Part shown: positions 10,275 to 21,947 of the stretch, in pieces | Layout: each line of letters starts with the position of its first letter | How positions within the stretch are numbered: position 1 is the first letter of the stretch | Assembly: GCA_020796225.1 (NCBI GenBank) | Contig: CM036754.1 | Coordinates: 40,709,779-40,773,778 of the forward strand | Reading direction: 5' to 3' | DNA from: Arion vulgaris | Lineage: Eukaryota; Mollusca; Gastropoda; Stylommatophora; Arionidae | Length of the DNA stretch: 64,000 nucleotides | Notes under the pieces: generated by a model | Seen by the model: only the letters and a program-made list of their open reading frames with translations | Database searches by the model: none | What the model was told of the DNA's origin: nothing | Position numbers and translations under genes: made by a program

Positions 10275-10692
10275 ATGATTGACTGATTGATAGGATGATC
10301 ATCATTGCACTTCGATGAGTAACCATGTATGTTTCAATTTCTTTCTTACACAGGAAGATCCCTGAGGCAGTGCATAAACTCCGCAGCACCAACAAGGGTC
10401 CCCAATGTAATTGAGAAGTAGGTGAAAATATTTAATATAAATTTTCTTTTTAAAAACTCTAACGAATTTTGCCAGGGCAGCAGCTTTTCTTGATTTTGAA
10501 CTGGCATGGTTACTTTTATGTACACAGGACCTACGTTTTATTGTCCGTCTCTGATAGGACTAGGAACTCGATCCCACCTAAACTGAAATCAAGGATTTCT
10601 GAAGAAATATCCCAATGGCTGTGCAAGGGAGTGAACTGAGTACCTTTGAAACAAAAGGCGAGCTCCTAACCTATACGCCACAGAGGCCCCTG
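10275..10692 (-). mobile_element. SINE-C copy
   Basis: Reverse of the family described at 34890-35322: tail (ATCA)n at the left, tRNA-like head (CCACAGAGG..CC) at the right. Confidence 0.75.
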
Positions 10693-10699
10693 TGTTACA

Positions 10700-11065
10700 G
10701 TTGCTAAATTACATGATGCCAGTGCTGTAGTTGATTCCTGCAAACAGAAGTCTATTGATAATAGACAATGATGAGAGAGATCAAGAATGAATTAGAAAAA
10801 GAGAGAACTTATTATAGAGATGTTGAAAACTGAACACCAGAAGAGATACATCATAGCACAAAGGTGCAACAATATTCTTGGAATCCCATGTCTCAGTTGT
10901 GAAAGATTTTTCTCAGAAGAGATCTGTAAGAAAATATGTATAAATATTAAAATATAACATAAGAATAATCATAGCACAAGTGTCCTAATATTCTTGAAAC
11001 ATGTATCAGTTCTGAAATTTTAGTACAGTTGTCTTGTAAGATATGTATAAAATAATAGTATCATA
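10700..11065. other. Intron, nothing recognised
   Basis: AT-rich, no exon, no clear repeat apart from a weak beginning of the adjacent array. Confidence 0.4.
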
Positions 11066-11070
11066 AAATT

Positions 11071-11392
11071 TATAGAAGCAGTGTCCTGTGAGTGTTATTA
11101 AACAGTAATGAGTTCTGGACAATATATAGAAGCAGTGTCCTGGGAGTGTCATTAAACAGTAATGAGTTTTGGACAATATATAGAAGTAGTGTCCTGGGAG
11201 TGTTATTAAACAGTAATGAGTTCTGGACAATATCTAGAAGCAGTGTCCTGGGAGTACTATTAGACAGTAATGAGTTCTGGACAATATATAGAAGAAGTGT
11301 CCTGTGAGTGTTATTAAACAGTAATGAGTTATGGACAATATAGAAGTAGTATCCTGGGAGTACTATTAGACAGTAGTGAATGCTAAAAATAG
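11071..11392. repeat. 54-bp minisatellite
   Basis: About six copies of a 54-bp unit containing AGTGTCCTGGGAGTG and AACAGTAATGAGTTCTGG. The unit is divisible by three, so open frames on both strands are artefacts. Confidence 0.85.
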
Positions 11393-11649
11393 CAAAAACA
11401 TCTTACACAAGCTGGAGACATTTCAAAATAAATGTTTAAGAAGAATCCTGCAAATATTCTGACCAAATACAACAGTAAATTAGGAGCTTTTAAAAACAAA
11501 ACAAACTGTGCATCACTGGAGACCATTATTAAAAGACAAAGATGGAGGTATAATGGTCATGCATGCTGTATGCCAGTATGGACATTGGCTAGAACAGCTC
11601 TCCAATGAACAGCGGATGGAAAAAGAAGGTCTGGATGTCCAAAGGAAAT

Positions 11650-11885
11650 ATGGTGAATTGATTACTGAACTCATGTCGCAGTACTCCTGGCTGACCCATA
11701 GGTGCCCAGTCTTCCCAAACAGATGTCAAAGAGTATGCATACTGATGGTTCCTGTGGCTTGCTGTTTAAACCCACTCCTCTCTCTACCTCTCAAGGATCC
11801 AGCTCTACTTATACAACATGTATTTTCAAACTCCTTAAATCGCTGGATTGATTCAACATCAATTTGAGTGAAGTGGAATTCAAAT
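11650..11885 (-). mobile_element. I-type LINE 3' fragment (RNase H family)
   Basis: Same sequence block as 16830-17020 and 45415-45577 (CCCATAGGTGCCCAGTC, GAGTATGCATACTGATGG). Contains the intact CTCCTTAAATCGCTGG site that hosts a MITE at 45578. Confidence 0.7.
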
Positions 11886-11989
11886 GGTTCAAGAAAGAAG
11901 GGACGTCATAGGGAAACCTAGAAACAAACTTTACTGTGAGAGGTGTGAAATTTTGCACTTACTTTCATATAAGAGATTGAATGACTTGC

Positions 11990-12895
11990 CCAGGGTAGAG
12001 TGGTATGGAGAAATTAGTTGCAGGTCCTATGTAACATATAAGGGTATGCCAGGTAGTGTGTATGGAGAATTAGTTGCAGGTCCTATGTAACATATAAGGT
12101 ATGCAGGTATGTAGATGAAATTAGTTGCACCTTGAACATATAAGGTATGCCCAGGGTAGTGTGGTATGGAGAAATTAGTTGAAGGACCTATGTAACATAT
12201 AACGGTATGCCCAGGGTAGTGTAGTATGGAGAAATTAGTTGAAGGACCTATGTAACATATAACGGTATGCCCAGGGTAGTGTAGTATGGAGAAATTAGTT
12301 GCAGGTCCTATGTAACATATAACGGTATGCCCAGTAGTGGGTAGAGAATTGTTAAGGACTATGACATATACGTAGAGAATGTAGTATGAGAATGTCAGGA
12401 CCTATGTAACATATAACGGTATGCCCAGGGTAGTGTGGTATGGAGAAATTAGTTGCAGGTCCTATGTAACATATAACGGTATGCCCAGGGTAGTGTAGTA
12501 TGGAGAAATTAGTTGAAGGACCTATGTAACATATAACGGTATGCCCAGGGTAGTGTAGTATGGAGAAATTAGTTGCAGGACCTATGTAACATATAACGGT
12601 ATGCCCAGGGTAGTGTGGTATGGAGAAATGTTGCAGTCTATGTAACATATAGGTATGCCCAGGTAGTGTAGTATGGAGAATTAGTTGCAGGTCCTATGTA
12701 ACATATAACGGTATGCCCAGGGTAGTGTGGTATGGAGAAATTAGTTGCAGGCCCTATGTAACATATAACGGTATGCCCAGGGTAGTGTGGTATGGAGAAA
12801 TTAGTTGAAGGACCTATGTAACATATAACGGTATGCCCAGGGTAGAGTGGTATGGAGAAATTAGTTGCAGGCCCTATGTATCATATAACGGTATG
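11990..12895. repeat. 60-bp minisatellite derived from a LINE 3' end
   Basis: About 15 copies of a 60-bp unit with GTATGGAGAAATTAGTTGCA then GGTCCTATGTAACATATAAC. The reverse complement of the LINE end at 41347-41440 reads GTATGGAGAAATTACTTGCA then GGCCCTATGTAACGTATAAC, so the unit is that 3' end. Some copies have small deletions. Confidence 0.9.
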
Positions 12896-13025
12896 AAAGA
12901 AAAAGAATTTATAAAAATATGGAAACTATTAAGATGTCTACCCTTTACAGTCTGATGATAGAGGCTAAGAACCTAAGGGTTTGCCCAGAATGAAGTAATG
13001 TTGATTATTTTAATTAGCTCAAGTT

Positions 13026-13284
13026 GCCTGTGTGTTGGGCTCACAAGGGGAGCAAAGAATAGTAACACTGCGACCTACAAGGCATGTCATAAGAGACGAC
13101 TGAGGTAGGAGCCTAAGGAAGATACCCAAATAAATAAAAAAAGCATTGCATTAATTGGATGTGCATGTCCTACTTGTAGTCGCATAACTGGCACAACGTA
13201 CAATCGCGCTTAGGCTCAGATCACAAACAAATCACAAAGAGTGGTTTAACAAGTAGTCAATATGGAGTGTTCGAAGAAGAAGAA
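13026..13284 (+). mobile_element. SINE-A copy
   Basis: Full-length member ending in GAAGAAGAAG only about 20 bases from exon E21. Confidence 0.8.
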
Positions 13285-13302
13285 TTAGCTAGAGTAACAT
13301 AC

Positions 13303-13483
13303 CTTGTTTGCAGAAGACTCTAGCTTGTAAAGTACTGCAATCCACATCCAAACCCAAGCAAGCTATTTTGTTTACTGCACATGTGACTGAAGGTAACTTA
13401 GTACTGTTGCCAACAATGACTGTTTCTCCTGTTATCTTCTTAACCATGCATTGAATACTATGGAATTTAGGGCAGGTGAAATC
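13303..13483 (-). CDS. E21: cysteine-rich module B
   Basis: 60 codons. DFTCPKFHSIQC ... VTCAVNKIACLGLDVDC ... ARVFCKQ gives C-x7-C, C-x6-C-x6-C-x8-C, nearly the spacing of E3. It is the second copy of the same module and is likewise followed by EGF then VWD. Sequon NST present. Phase 0 in and 1 out, as in E3. Confidence 0.8.
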
Positions 13484-13619
13484 CTAAATAGCAGTTGAGA
13501 AACAAAAATATATAATGAAGACCTTTAACCATTTCTGTACCAATGAATGATAAATGTACCAATGTTTACCAGTACAAACATACCAGTGACTAAATATTCC
13601 ATCAAATTCATAGTCAACT

Positions 13620-14290
13620 TTCTTTTGTTTCATGCAACATTCTACTCAATTTTTTTGCAATTTTTTTTTTGGGCAGAATGCGGGATGGCCATTCAGAGTT
13701 AGAACTGTTTGATTCTGAACACGACTTTGCAAGTGCATTTTCGCCATGTTTGGTCTGGTATTTTCCGGTTTCGTTTGCAGAGCTACTGAGTTAGTGCTTG
13801 AGCAACACTGTGAGCTATGACTGTTACATGGAATGCTTTTGCTGTGTCAACCATGCGTTTGTTGTGTGTATTCAGAAAATGGCGGACAGCGGTTATGACG
13901 AACACGCTCAATCTGCCATATGCAGTTATATTGCGAGTGCAGAAAGCTGAATTTTGTCATGATTGATGTTCCTTCGACAAGAATTGCAATTCAAGTGATG
14001 AACAGTTTTGTGTTGCTACATTAGCAACGGCCATATGCATTTTATGAGGGTGCAGGTTGCTTTTTGTGGTGGTATTCGGCTGTTTCATTCTGGAATTAGT
14101 TTACACAGGAAACATTTCACAGTTATTAGCATTTCGTGTGATTTTCATTGGCACAGGAAGGAGCAATTATGGGGTGACCCGTTGCAGTGAAGTTGGAACC
14201 GTACTTATGAACTATTTGAACTATTTGCAATTTTTACAAGCTAAAAAAATTATTCCGTCAAGAGGCAAAAAAAAACACACTCTGTAGCGA
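13620..14290. other. Unassigned interspersed repeat-like block
   Basis: Higher GC than its flanks. The end segment GGAGCAATTATGGGGTGACC..GTTGCAGTGAAGTTGGAACC resembles 10120-10160 (GGAGCAGTTATAGGGTAACC), so it belongs to a dispersed family. No transposase or RT is visible. Confidence 0.4.
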
Positions 14291-14529
14291 ATCAGTTAAT
14301 TTTATTATTTCTTACTTTCCTAACTTTTACTAAATTATACTACATTTTTCTACAAAATTACATATAATTTATATAACTTCTCTAAGGAATAAGCAAACTA
14401 CACCTTAATTTGTGTCAACACTTGCGGGACGGAGAAAATAAAAAAAAATTAATTCTGCCACAGCTGGTTTTTTTATGTGGTGGTCAGTGTGTTAATCAGA
14501 GTTGCTGAGCTTAACTATTCAAATCAGTT

Positions 14530-14865
14530 ATTTTCCATGTCTGTACATTTTTCACATATCACTGTACATTTTTCCCATGCCCCTATATATCAACCACATG
14601 ACACTGCACCTTTTCACAGGTTACTGTACTTGTTCACATGTTGCTGTACCATTTTCAGATGTTGCAGCACATTTATTAGATGTCACTGTAAATTTTTCAC
14701 ATGTCATTATACTTTTTCAGATGTCTACATTTCCATGTCACTATACTTTTCACATGTCACTACATTTCTCACATGTCACTGTACTTTTTCTTACATCTCT
14801 ATATACATTTTTCACATGCCCCTATATATCTTCCACATGTCACAATACATCATCTACAGACTGTT
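14530..14865. repeat. Degenerate ~20-24 bp minisatellite
   Basis: Repeated CACATGTCACTGTAC and ACATTTTTCACATG with drift. A 180-codon open frame here is a product of this T/C-rich repetition, not a gene. Confidence 0.75.
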
Positions 14866-14931
14866 ATTTGCACAATCTATCTTGATCTATCTGTACATCT
14901 CAATCAAGCTCTATCAAATGGTTAAACTTAC

Positions 14932-15029
14932 CAGTCTTCCACTCTGCTGTAGTTTCAGCCAAAAGTCTAAAGCAGAAGTAGCTCCTTTCACATCTTCGAA
15001 GCCTGTATCTACTGAATGAGGTGGTTCCA
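14932..15029 (-). CDS. E20: linker before Cys module B
   Basis: 32 codons after two split bases, ending in phase 0. It starts EPPHSVDTGFEDVKGA and continues with DFWLKLQQSGRL, without cysteines. The start EPP resembles the EPS of microexon E19, as if the microexons were copied from its 5' edge. Of three frames, only this one matches both neighbours. It corresponds to E2 in phase and position. Confidence 0.7.
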
Positions 15030-15439
15030 CTGTTAAAGAGAAAGGAAATATCATATTGACACCTTCTTCTTCTTCTTCTTACGTTCACCCAATATTAATT
15101 CAGGCGTAGTCTGGGCGCCTGATATGGTAATTCTGACTGATTTTTGCGTGAAGGCCTGCTGTTATTTTTATCAGTATATCCCACCATACAGGTGTACCTG
15201 CTCTGACTTCAGCGATTTGATGCCTTCTGATTTTAATAACTCTGTTTATATACACTACACTGTTTGTTTATTTTTTAGACAAACTTTAGACATTGTGTTG
15301 TGTATGTTGATGGCTCTGTCTAACAACAGGTGAGAAATCTGGCCAACTGAATTCTGCCATGTAAAAAAAATGCTGTTCTCGCTGCCGATTTGGTAAAAGT
15401 GAGATGTATTATTTTTTTTAAAATCTGAGGGATTGCCTA

Positions 15440-15560
15440 GAGTAGTTGATAGTAGCTCGGCCTGCTAGCTGTGAGACGCCTCATAGCTCGGGTTCGAACC
15501 TACTGTCCGGCATTTGTTCGAGTCCCTGGTCTTACTCAGGACGATAACGTGAGTACCTCT
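15440..15560 (+). mobile_element. SINE-H candidate, tRNA-headed
   Basis: TAGTAGCTCGGCCTGCTAGC followed by B-box-like GGGTTCGAACC. Body unrelated to the other SINEs. One copy seen, so weak. Confidence 0.4.
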
Positions 15561-15835
15561 GAAGTTGGAGAAAATCTGCCTGTACGGCGAGGAATACTAA
15601 TTACAGTACATTGAGCACACGGCTGCCAGTGTAAAGTAATTTACAATGTGCACGCTGCTGCCATTGTAAGAAATTGGAAAAACAGATTTGCATGCAAAAA
15701 TCAGTTTCAGAGATGGAACTTCGTCTGAGTTGAAAGCGGACGAAAGAGAAAAAAAAAAATCTTTCCAACTAAGGACCATGAAGTTACAATATTTCTCCAA
15801 TGTTTCACACTCTTATCTTGTCCTACTTCAGTTTC

Positions 15836-16345
15836 AGTTTAGAATATCCTCAAAGCACTCCAGATATGTCCATAGGTGTTCTGATCTCTGTCGCAATATC
15901 TCCAACAGTGTCCAGCGACTAACTGTACTAGATCGATGTTCATTTATGAGCCTACCAATACGTCTGTTGTGCTGTTTTTTTTCTGGCCCCTTTAATCTTC
16001 AATCCAAGTTCTTGCAATCTAGCAGTGGAGATGGATTGGCTTAGATGAAAAATCCTCTTTGAGGCCACACTTTATGAGGACATTCAACATGTCAGCTCTA
16101 TCCATTCACTGACACCCCTCCCTCCCCGATATGATGGCAGAGCCAGCCATTATGTCTACTCTCTCCTTGCCATCGACACACATGTCCCCTGGAGCAAAGA
16201 TGAATGTAATTCTGCGAATTGTTAAGGCTTTTTGTGATTCAGTCCATTACCTGTGCACCGAACCAGCATCCAACTTTTGGATCATATTCAATGAATCACT
16301 CAGAATGCAAGCATGAGTCTAGCTTTGTGACTCCAGCCAGTCTTG
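15836..16345 (-). mobile_element. I-type LINE 3' fragment
   Basis: Minus strand resembles the RNase H end of 43215-44665, starting CACTCCAGATATGTCCATAG. Includes a FAPGDMCVDG-like degraded RNase H motif. Confidence 0.6.
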
Positions 16346-16486
16346 CCACTTATGTAATAAAATGTTACTTATAATAATGACTAAAGACAAGTGAAAAATT
16401 TATTGAAAAGACACTTGGAAAAACACAACTGTCAAGGAAATTAAATGTTTAATTCCAAAACCAAAATCAATTTTAAAAAAACTTAC

Positions 16487-16510
16487 CATCGATACCAACA
16501 GATGGTTCCT
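16487..16510 (-). CDS. E19: 24-nt microexon in linker
   Basis: Duplicate of E18: 24 bases, phase 1 on both sides, core EPSVGID, acceptor CTATTTGTTGCAG, donor GTAAGT. Similarity to E18 extends roughly 80-100 bases into both introns (for example AAGGAAAT..AAATGTTTAAT downstream and GCAACAAATAG upstream). It joins E20 through GTG to give a DVEPP junction. Confidence 0.65.
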
Positions 16511-16633
16511 CTGCAACAAATAGGAAGGAGAATATTATTGCCCCAACAATGAAAAAGATATGTTACACACAATAAAATTAGCTGCATCACATACAATAAA
16601 ACAGTTACATCCTACACAGTAAAACAGTTAAAT

Positions 16634-16634
16634 G

Positions 16635-16713
<79 letters not shown>

Positions 16714-16762
16714 TATGTATGTATGTATGTATGTATGTATGTATGTATATATATATATATAT
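16634..16762. repeat. (TA)n / (GTAT)n microsatellite
   Basis: Alternating TA with a GTAT block, about 125 bases from microexon E19. Shorter TA runs lie near 22907 and 24944. Confidence 0.95.
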
Positions 16763-16794
16763 TGCCTTTTCGTTTTACTGATGGTCAATTTGGT

Positions 16795-18200
16795 TATTGG
16801 TTACTAAACTGACGTCATTGCACTCCGGGCAAACCCATAGGTGCTCAGTCTCCCCCAACAGATATCGAAGAGTATGCATACTGATGGTTCCTGTGGCTCG
16901 CTGATTAAACACACCTCTCACTCTGCCTCTCAAGCATCCAGTTCGACTTGAACAACGGGTAATTCCAAACTGCCTAAATCGCTTGATCGATTCAACATCG
17001 ATTTTAGTGTCCTCATCACAACGAGATCTCGAAGAGACCGAAGAATATCCCCTTATCCATCTTCAACTCCCCAACAATCGATGCTGTTGATGCAAGCCTG
17101 TCCGCTCTCTCATTACCGTAAACACCCGCATGCCCAGGACAGTATATCCACGTAAGCCGCTGGAGGTTAGAAACTTCTATAGACGACATCCACTCATCCG
17201 AAACCTGCCCTTCTGGATCTTGTGAAGCATCGACTGAGAGTCAGATAGAACAACTGCCCCAGTAAATGAAGTCCCAGAAATCCAATGGAGGGCAGCAGTA
17301 ACGGCCTCAACCTCCATCCTCATACTAGAAGTAGTTGTCCTGTATGCCCCACTTCGGCTCTGCAACAACCCTACCATGCGCATTAGCCAAGAAACCCCAG
17401 CCGGATTTCTCACCACGTTGAACCGACCCATCGGTATATAAAACAACATCATCATCCCTTGCATTATCTTCTATCAGCTGCTTAACTGCGAGATCAGCCT
17501 TCATGTTGCCCCAATCTCTACATTCTCTTCCAAAGAGTAATGATAACGTTGAGATAGTTCATCATGCTACCATCTGTTGGGATCCATTCTTCCCCTTTTG
17601 GTAGAGTAGCAAACGTAGTCACCTGGCCAATCGTTCTCTCAGCCTGGGCCATCCACGACATGCCACGTTGAACCGACCCATCGGTATATAAAACAACATC
17701 ATCATCCCTTGCATTATCTTCTATCAGCTGCTTAACTGCGAGATCAGCCTTCATGTTGCCCCAATCTCTACATTCTCTTCCAAGAGTAATGATAACGTTG
17801 AGATAGTTCATCATGCTACCATCTGTTGGGATCCATTCTTCCCTTTTGGTAGAGTCGCAAACGTAGTCACCTGGCCAATCGTTCTCTCAGCCTGGGCCAT
17901 CCACGACATGCCACGCTTGATTCTCGTGCCCTTAACATCATTAGTGTTCTTGTGAAGTGGATGTCTCTTATCCGAAGTAACCGGCATATATGCCTTGATG
18001 GTCAATTTGCAAGTGTTTAATTGTGGCAACTTCTGAGTTTACGCTTGTCTCTCTTGAACAGCTATCAACGACATCAACTCATACCACAACCTGTCATTTT
18101 GGATCTTCCGAAGCATAGAATGGGTCAGATACAACAACGGCTCCAGTAAATGAAGTCTCAGATAGTCAATGGACGCCAGCAGTAATAGCCTCAACCTCCA
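16795..18200 (-). mobile_element. I-type LINE fragment: RNase H with a 250-bp tandem duplication
   Basis: Minus strand contains VVLYTDGSVQRG (RNase H first Asp), TTTSSMRMEVEAVTAALHW (Glu) and VVLSDSQSMLHKIQ (second Asp). The block around the TDGSV motif is duplicated head to tail with a period of 250 bp (17413 and 17663). Multiple frame breaks, so dead. Confidence 0.85.
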
Positions 18201-18269
18201 TTATACTTTTGCACAACATTCTTCCCATGAGAGGACCATGATGTTGCAGTATCTCTTGAATGTTTTCTA

Positions 18270-19195
18270 TCTTGTTTCGTTACTTATGTAGTGAAGTGTT
18301 ATGGAATCTCATGTTTTATATCTTGTTTCGTTACTAGTGAAGTTTATGGAATCTCATGTTTTCTATCTTGTTTCATTACTTATGTTGTGAAGTGTTATGG
18401 AATCTCATGTTTTCTATCCTGTTTCGTTACCTATGTAGTGAAGTGTTATGGAATCTCATGTTTTCTCTCTTGTTTCGTTACTTGTGAAGTGTTATGGAAT
18501 CTCATGTTTTCTATATTGTTTCATTACTTGTGAAGTGTTATGGAATCTCATGTTTTCTATCTTGTTTCATTACTTGTGAAGTGTTATGGAATCTCATGTT
18601 TTCTATCTTGTTTCGCTACTTATGTAGTGAAGTGTTATGGAATCTCATGTTTTCTATCTTGTTTCATTACTTATGTTGTGAAGTGTTATGGAATCTCATG
18701 TTTTCTCTCTTGTTTCTTATTTGTGAAGTGTTATGGAATCTCATGTTTTCTATCTTGTTTGCATTATTGTGAAGTGTTATGAATCTCAGTTTTCTATATT
18801 GTTTCGCTACTTATGTAATGAAGTGTTATGGAATCTCATGTTTTCTATCTTGTTTCATTACTTATGTAGTGAAGTGTTATGGAATCTCATGTTTTCTATC
18901 TTGTTTCATTACTTATGTTGTGAAGTGTTATGGAATCTCATGTTTTCTATCTTGTTTCATTACTTATGTTGTGAAGTGTTATGGAATCTCATGTTTTCTA
19001 TCCTGTTTCGTTACTTGTGAAGTGTTATGGAATCTCATGTTTTCTATCTTGTTTCGTTACTTGTGAAGTGTTATGGAATCTCATGTTTTCTCTCTTGTTT
19101 CGCTACTTATGTAGTGAAGTGTTATAGAATCTCACGTTTTCTATATTGTTTCGCTACTTATGTAATGAAGTGTTATGGAATCTCATGTTTTCATC
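18270..19195. repeat. 46/51-bp minisatellite
   Basis: About 18-19 copies of GTGAAGTGTTATGGAATCTC then ATGTTTTCTATCTTGTTTC, with or without an extra TATGTAG/TATGTTG. The overlapping open frames starting MESHVF are only this repeat. Confidence 0.95.
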
Positions 19196-19254
19196 ATTAG
19201 GTTCAAGTTTGTGCATTGCAAAGATTACTGACAGTCCTTGTTGTCATAGTATTT

Positions 19255-19610
19255 CTTCATAGTAGAATGTGCCGATAGGCTTGCAAGTATGGTTGCTGTG
19301 GAAAACGAGCAAGCAATGGACCAGGCTGATATTATAAATTCCCTAAGGGAGAGAGGACATGTACATGATTCCAGTAATAGTGATGAATCTACAACACTAA
19401 CCAGACTGCAAGAATTCCAGTTCTAGTGTTGTGTAGCTAGACAAGAACACCATGCTGGTAGCCATAGAAGAATAGTAAACCAACAAAGAACCGAGGTGGT
19501 TAGTCATCACATGCTGAGAGACATACTGATGGGGAGATCAGAGCACTTATCGACTAATTGGTTTGATATGCAGTGATGATGATCCAATGACTAAACTAAA
19601 CGTATTTCTT
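19255..19610 (+). mobile_element. I-type LINE 3' fragment
   Basis: Plus strand matches the end of 43215-44665 from the RNase H ADRLA segment through DQADIINSLRERG to the GATGATGATC end. Confidence 0.8.
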
Positions 19611-19727
19611 TAATTTTTTTTTTTATTCATCAGTGTCTTGACTAAGCTCATGATGTCAGACCAACTCCTCTGCTTGTATAGACACAAACCGGTAAATGAA
19701 TAGGTTCTATTCTCATAAAATGATTAA

Positions 19728-19910
19728 AACTATGTAGTAATGGCAAAATGTAGAAAGTCTTCTTCTATGTGTTATGTGCCGTGTAAGAAGAGAAGAAATT
19801 CACTTTTCTTGTATCCTTTGCTTGATGAAGTCCTTTTGTTTGAAACGTTATCGTTATTGTTTTTTGTAAAACTACAGTACTTTGCTTTTATGTATTCCAC
19901 CATAAGATGA
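19728..19910. repeat. TACTGTAGTTT-family copy
   Basis: Runs from ATGTAGTAATGGCAAAATG to AAACTACAGTACTTTGC..ATTCCACC, including GTATCCTTTGCTTGATGAAG. A long member of the family. Confidence 0.65.
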
Positions 19911-20380
19911 TTATACCATTTTTTCTCTCCAATTATTTTATAGTATATGTGATTCCTACATCTAACAACATAACCTAACTAATGACTTGGTGAAAATGCT
20001 GCAATTTTATAATATCTTGGCTTCGTAATTAACAACAATGAAGAGTGTACAAAATAAACCTCGAGACTAGTCATAGAAATTCATAGAGTAATGAGTATGA
20101 AGAATGTATGCAATAAACATGACACAAAAGCAAAATTTTGATAAAGAAACCCTTTTTCATACCACAAGGTATATTGGGTACAGTGTTATGCCTGCATTTT
20201 TTATTGACCGTCAGCACACGATCATTTCATTGATGCCCACCAACATTTAAAAAATACCTGGCCAATTATCTGAAAATTATCTTGGAGAAACATGTGTGAT
20301 AAATCACATGAGAAAAAACCCAGCCATCAAGGAAATAAAATGTTTAATCTTAATAGAAAAATTCATTTTAAAATACTTAC

Positions 20381-20404
20381 TGTCATCATTATCATTTGTC
20401 AACT
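20381..20404 (-). CDS. E18: 24-nt microexon in linker
   Basis: A 24-base exon (core LTNDNDD) with phase 1 on both sides, acceptor TTTCTATTTGTTGCAG and donor GTAAGT. E19 has the same length, phase and flanking intron sequence, so the two are tandem duplicates. It lengthens the acidic linker between CTLD-B and Cys module B. The first supermodule has no equivalent exon. Confidence 0.65.
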
Positions 20405-20710
20405 CTGCAACAAATAGAAATGAGAATATTAATGTCACGGTGAGGCAAAAGGCGCAATAAAATTTGCTGCATTGCATTCAATAGAACAATTATGCACTAC
20501 TAAAAAAAAACAAAATTCAGCACAACGAAACGGTAGCACACTGCATGAGGACTGTTGCGCTTTCGAGATAACGACATCAAACATGACTATGGAGATCACT
20601 GCTGCCTCCAGGGTTCTGTCAAATCTATACAATCTGGTAAATCTTAGACCACTACATAGGCATTAAAGAAAAAAAGCTTGTAAATGAAAATTTTGTTTCA
20701 AAAAATCATA

Positions 20711-21159
20711 CAGGGTGTTTATAAAGTCACTGTGCAGTGAAATTTATGCCCAGGTGAAACTACATCACAAGAAATGTGGTTTTCAAAGGCACCTAAAAAA
20801 TTGTAAAGTAGATTATTATTATTCATCTAGATACTACTGCTCTTGGCTGGCTTGTATTCGGTAAAGTGACTGTGAACACGAATTGTGAGTCTGGAAATTT
20901 CAGCCCATATTGTCGAATTACGTATTCAGTATATTTGCCCCCATTACGAAAAACATGTTTCACCAAAAATACTCTGTTTTCAATGATTAACAGCATTTTC
21001 TTTCAGCAATGAAATTGTGAATATAACAACGGTTTGTTGTGTACTGTCGCACATAGGATAATGGAACTCAGAATATCATGACGCAAATTTCCATAATTCG
21101 GGACGTAATTACTAAATTATTTTCAAAATTCACTGCACAGTGACTTAATAAACACGCTG
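20711..21159. mobile_element. Tc1/mariner-type MITE with TA target duplication
   Basis: Ends are inverted repeats: CAGGGTGTTTATAAAGTCAC at left and the reverse complement CAGCGTGTTTATTAAGTCAC at right, continuing TGTGCAGTGAA. A TA dinucleotide flanks each end (20709-20710, 21160-21161). 449 bp with no transposase. TA duplication and the CAG start fit Tc1/mariner-type elements. Confidence 0.8.
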
Positions 21160-21184
21160 TAGAATTCTATGGACAAAGAAGATT

Positions 21185-21378
21185 GGAAATATTGACACCC
21201 TACTAGAACTAAACATTGAAATATTGACACCCTACTAGAGCTAAACATTGAAATATTGACACCCTACTAGAGCTAAACATTTAAATATTGACACCCTACT
21301 AGAGCTAAACATTGAAATATTGACACCCTACTAGAGCTAAACATTGAAATATTGACACCCTACTAGAGCTAAACATTG
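21185..21378. repeat. 32-bp minisatellite
   Basis: Six near-perfect copies of AAATATTGACACCCTACTAG plus AGCTAAACATTG. Very uniform, so recent. Confidence 0.95.
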
Positions 21379-21397
21379 CAAAAAATTAGATTAAGTC

Positions 21398-21802
21398 CAC
21401 GCCTCTTGTTCCAAAGTTACTTGATTCGTTCACTCGTGGAGCCATTAGGATATTTTTCCAGAGATCCCTGATCACAGCGTAGGTGAACTTGAGTTTCTAG
21501 TCCTATCGGAGATGGAAGGTAAAATGTAAGTCCAATGTTCCCTTTGAGCACGTAAAAGAACCCTTGGCAGTTCAAAATCGAGAAGAGCAGGCTGGAAAGC
21601 CACTGCCCTTGCAAAATTCATTAGAAAAGATTAAAAATAGAATTCCTCCACAATATCTCCACCATCTTCAAAATTACATGGGTCCTGCGGTGCTATGGAG
21701 TTGTGTACTGCAGCTGAGATCTTCCTATGTAAGAAAGAGATTGAAGCACATATGGTTAACCACCGTTAGTGCAATGATGATGGTCCTATCAATCAATCAA
21801 TT
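21398..21802 (+). mobile_element. SINE-C copy
   Basis: Head truncated (CTCTTGTTCCAAAGTTACTT), then TATTTTTCCAGAGATCCCTG and the (ATCA)n tail. Confidence 0.75.
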
Positions 21803-21947
21803 TCTTTCCTTCTTTAACTGTCCTTCTTACTGTCACTTTAATTGCCATAATTTCTATTTCTTTAACATTTATTCTTTCAGTCATTTTAAATAACCATATT
21901 TTCTTTATCTTTAACTTTCATCTCATTAACTTTTATTACTTTTCTTT

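Noticed and set aside
14477..15019. 180-codon plus-strand open frame
   Set aside because: Lies over a degenerate T/C-rich minisatellite and antisense to exon E20; no recognisable domain.
14932..15029. Alternative frame of E20 rich in Arg/Cys (RRCERSYFCF)
   Set aside because: Open, but its phase does not join E19 or E21; the EPPHSV frame fits both.
18291..19066. Overlapping open frames of 80-95 codons beginning MESHVF
   Set aside because: They are frames through the 46/51-bp minisatellite; no splice or start context and the same peptide repeats with each unit.
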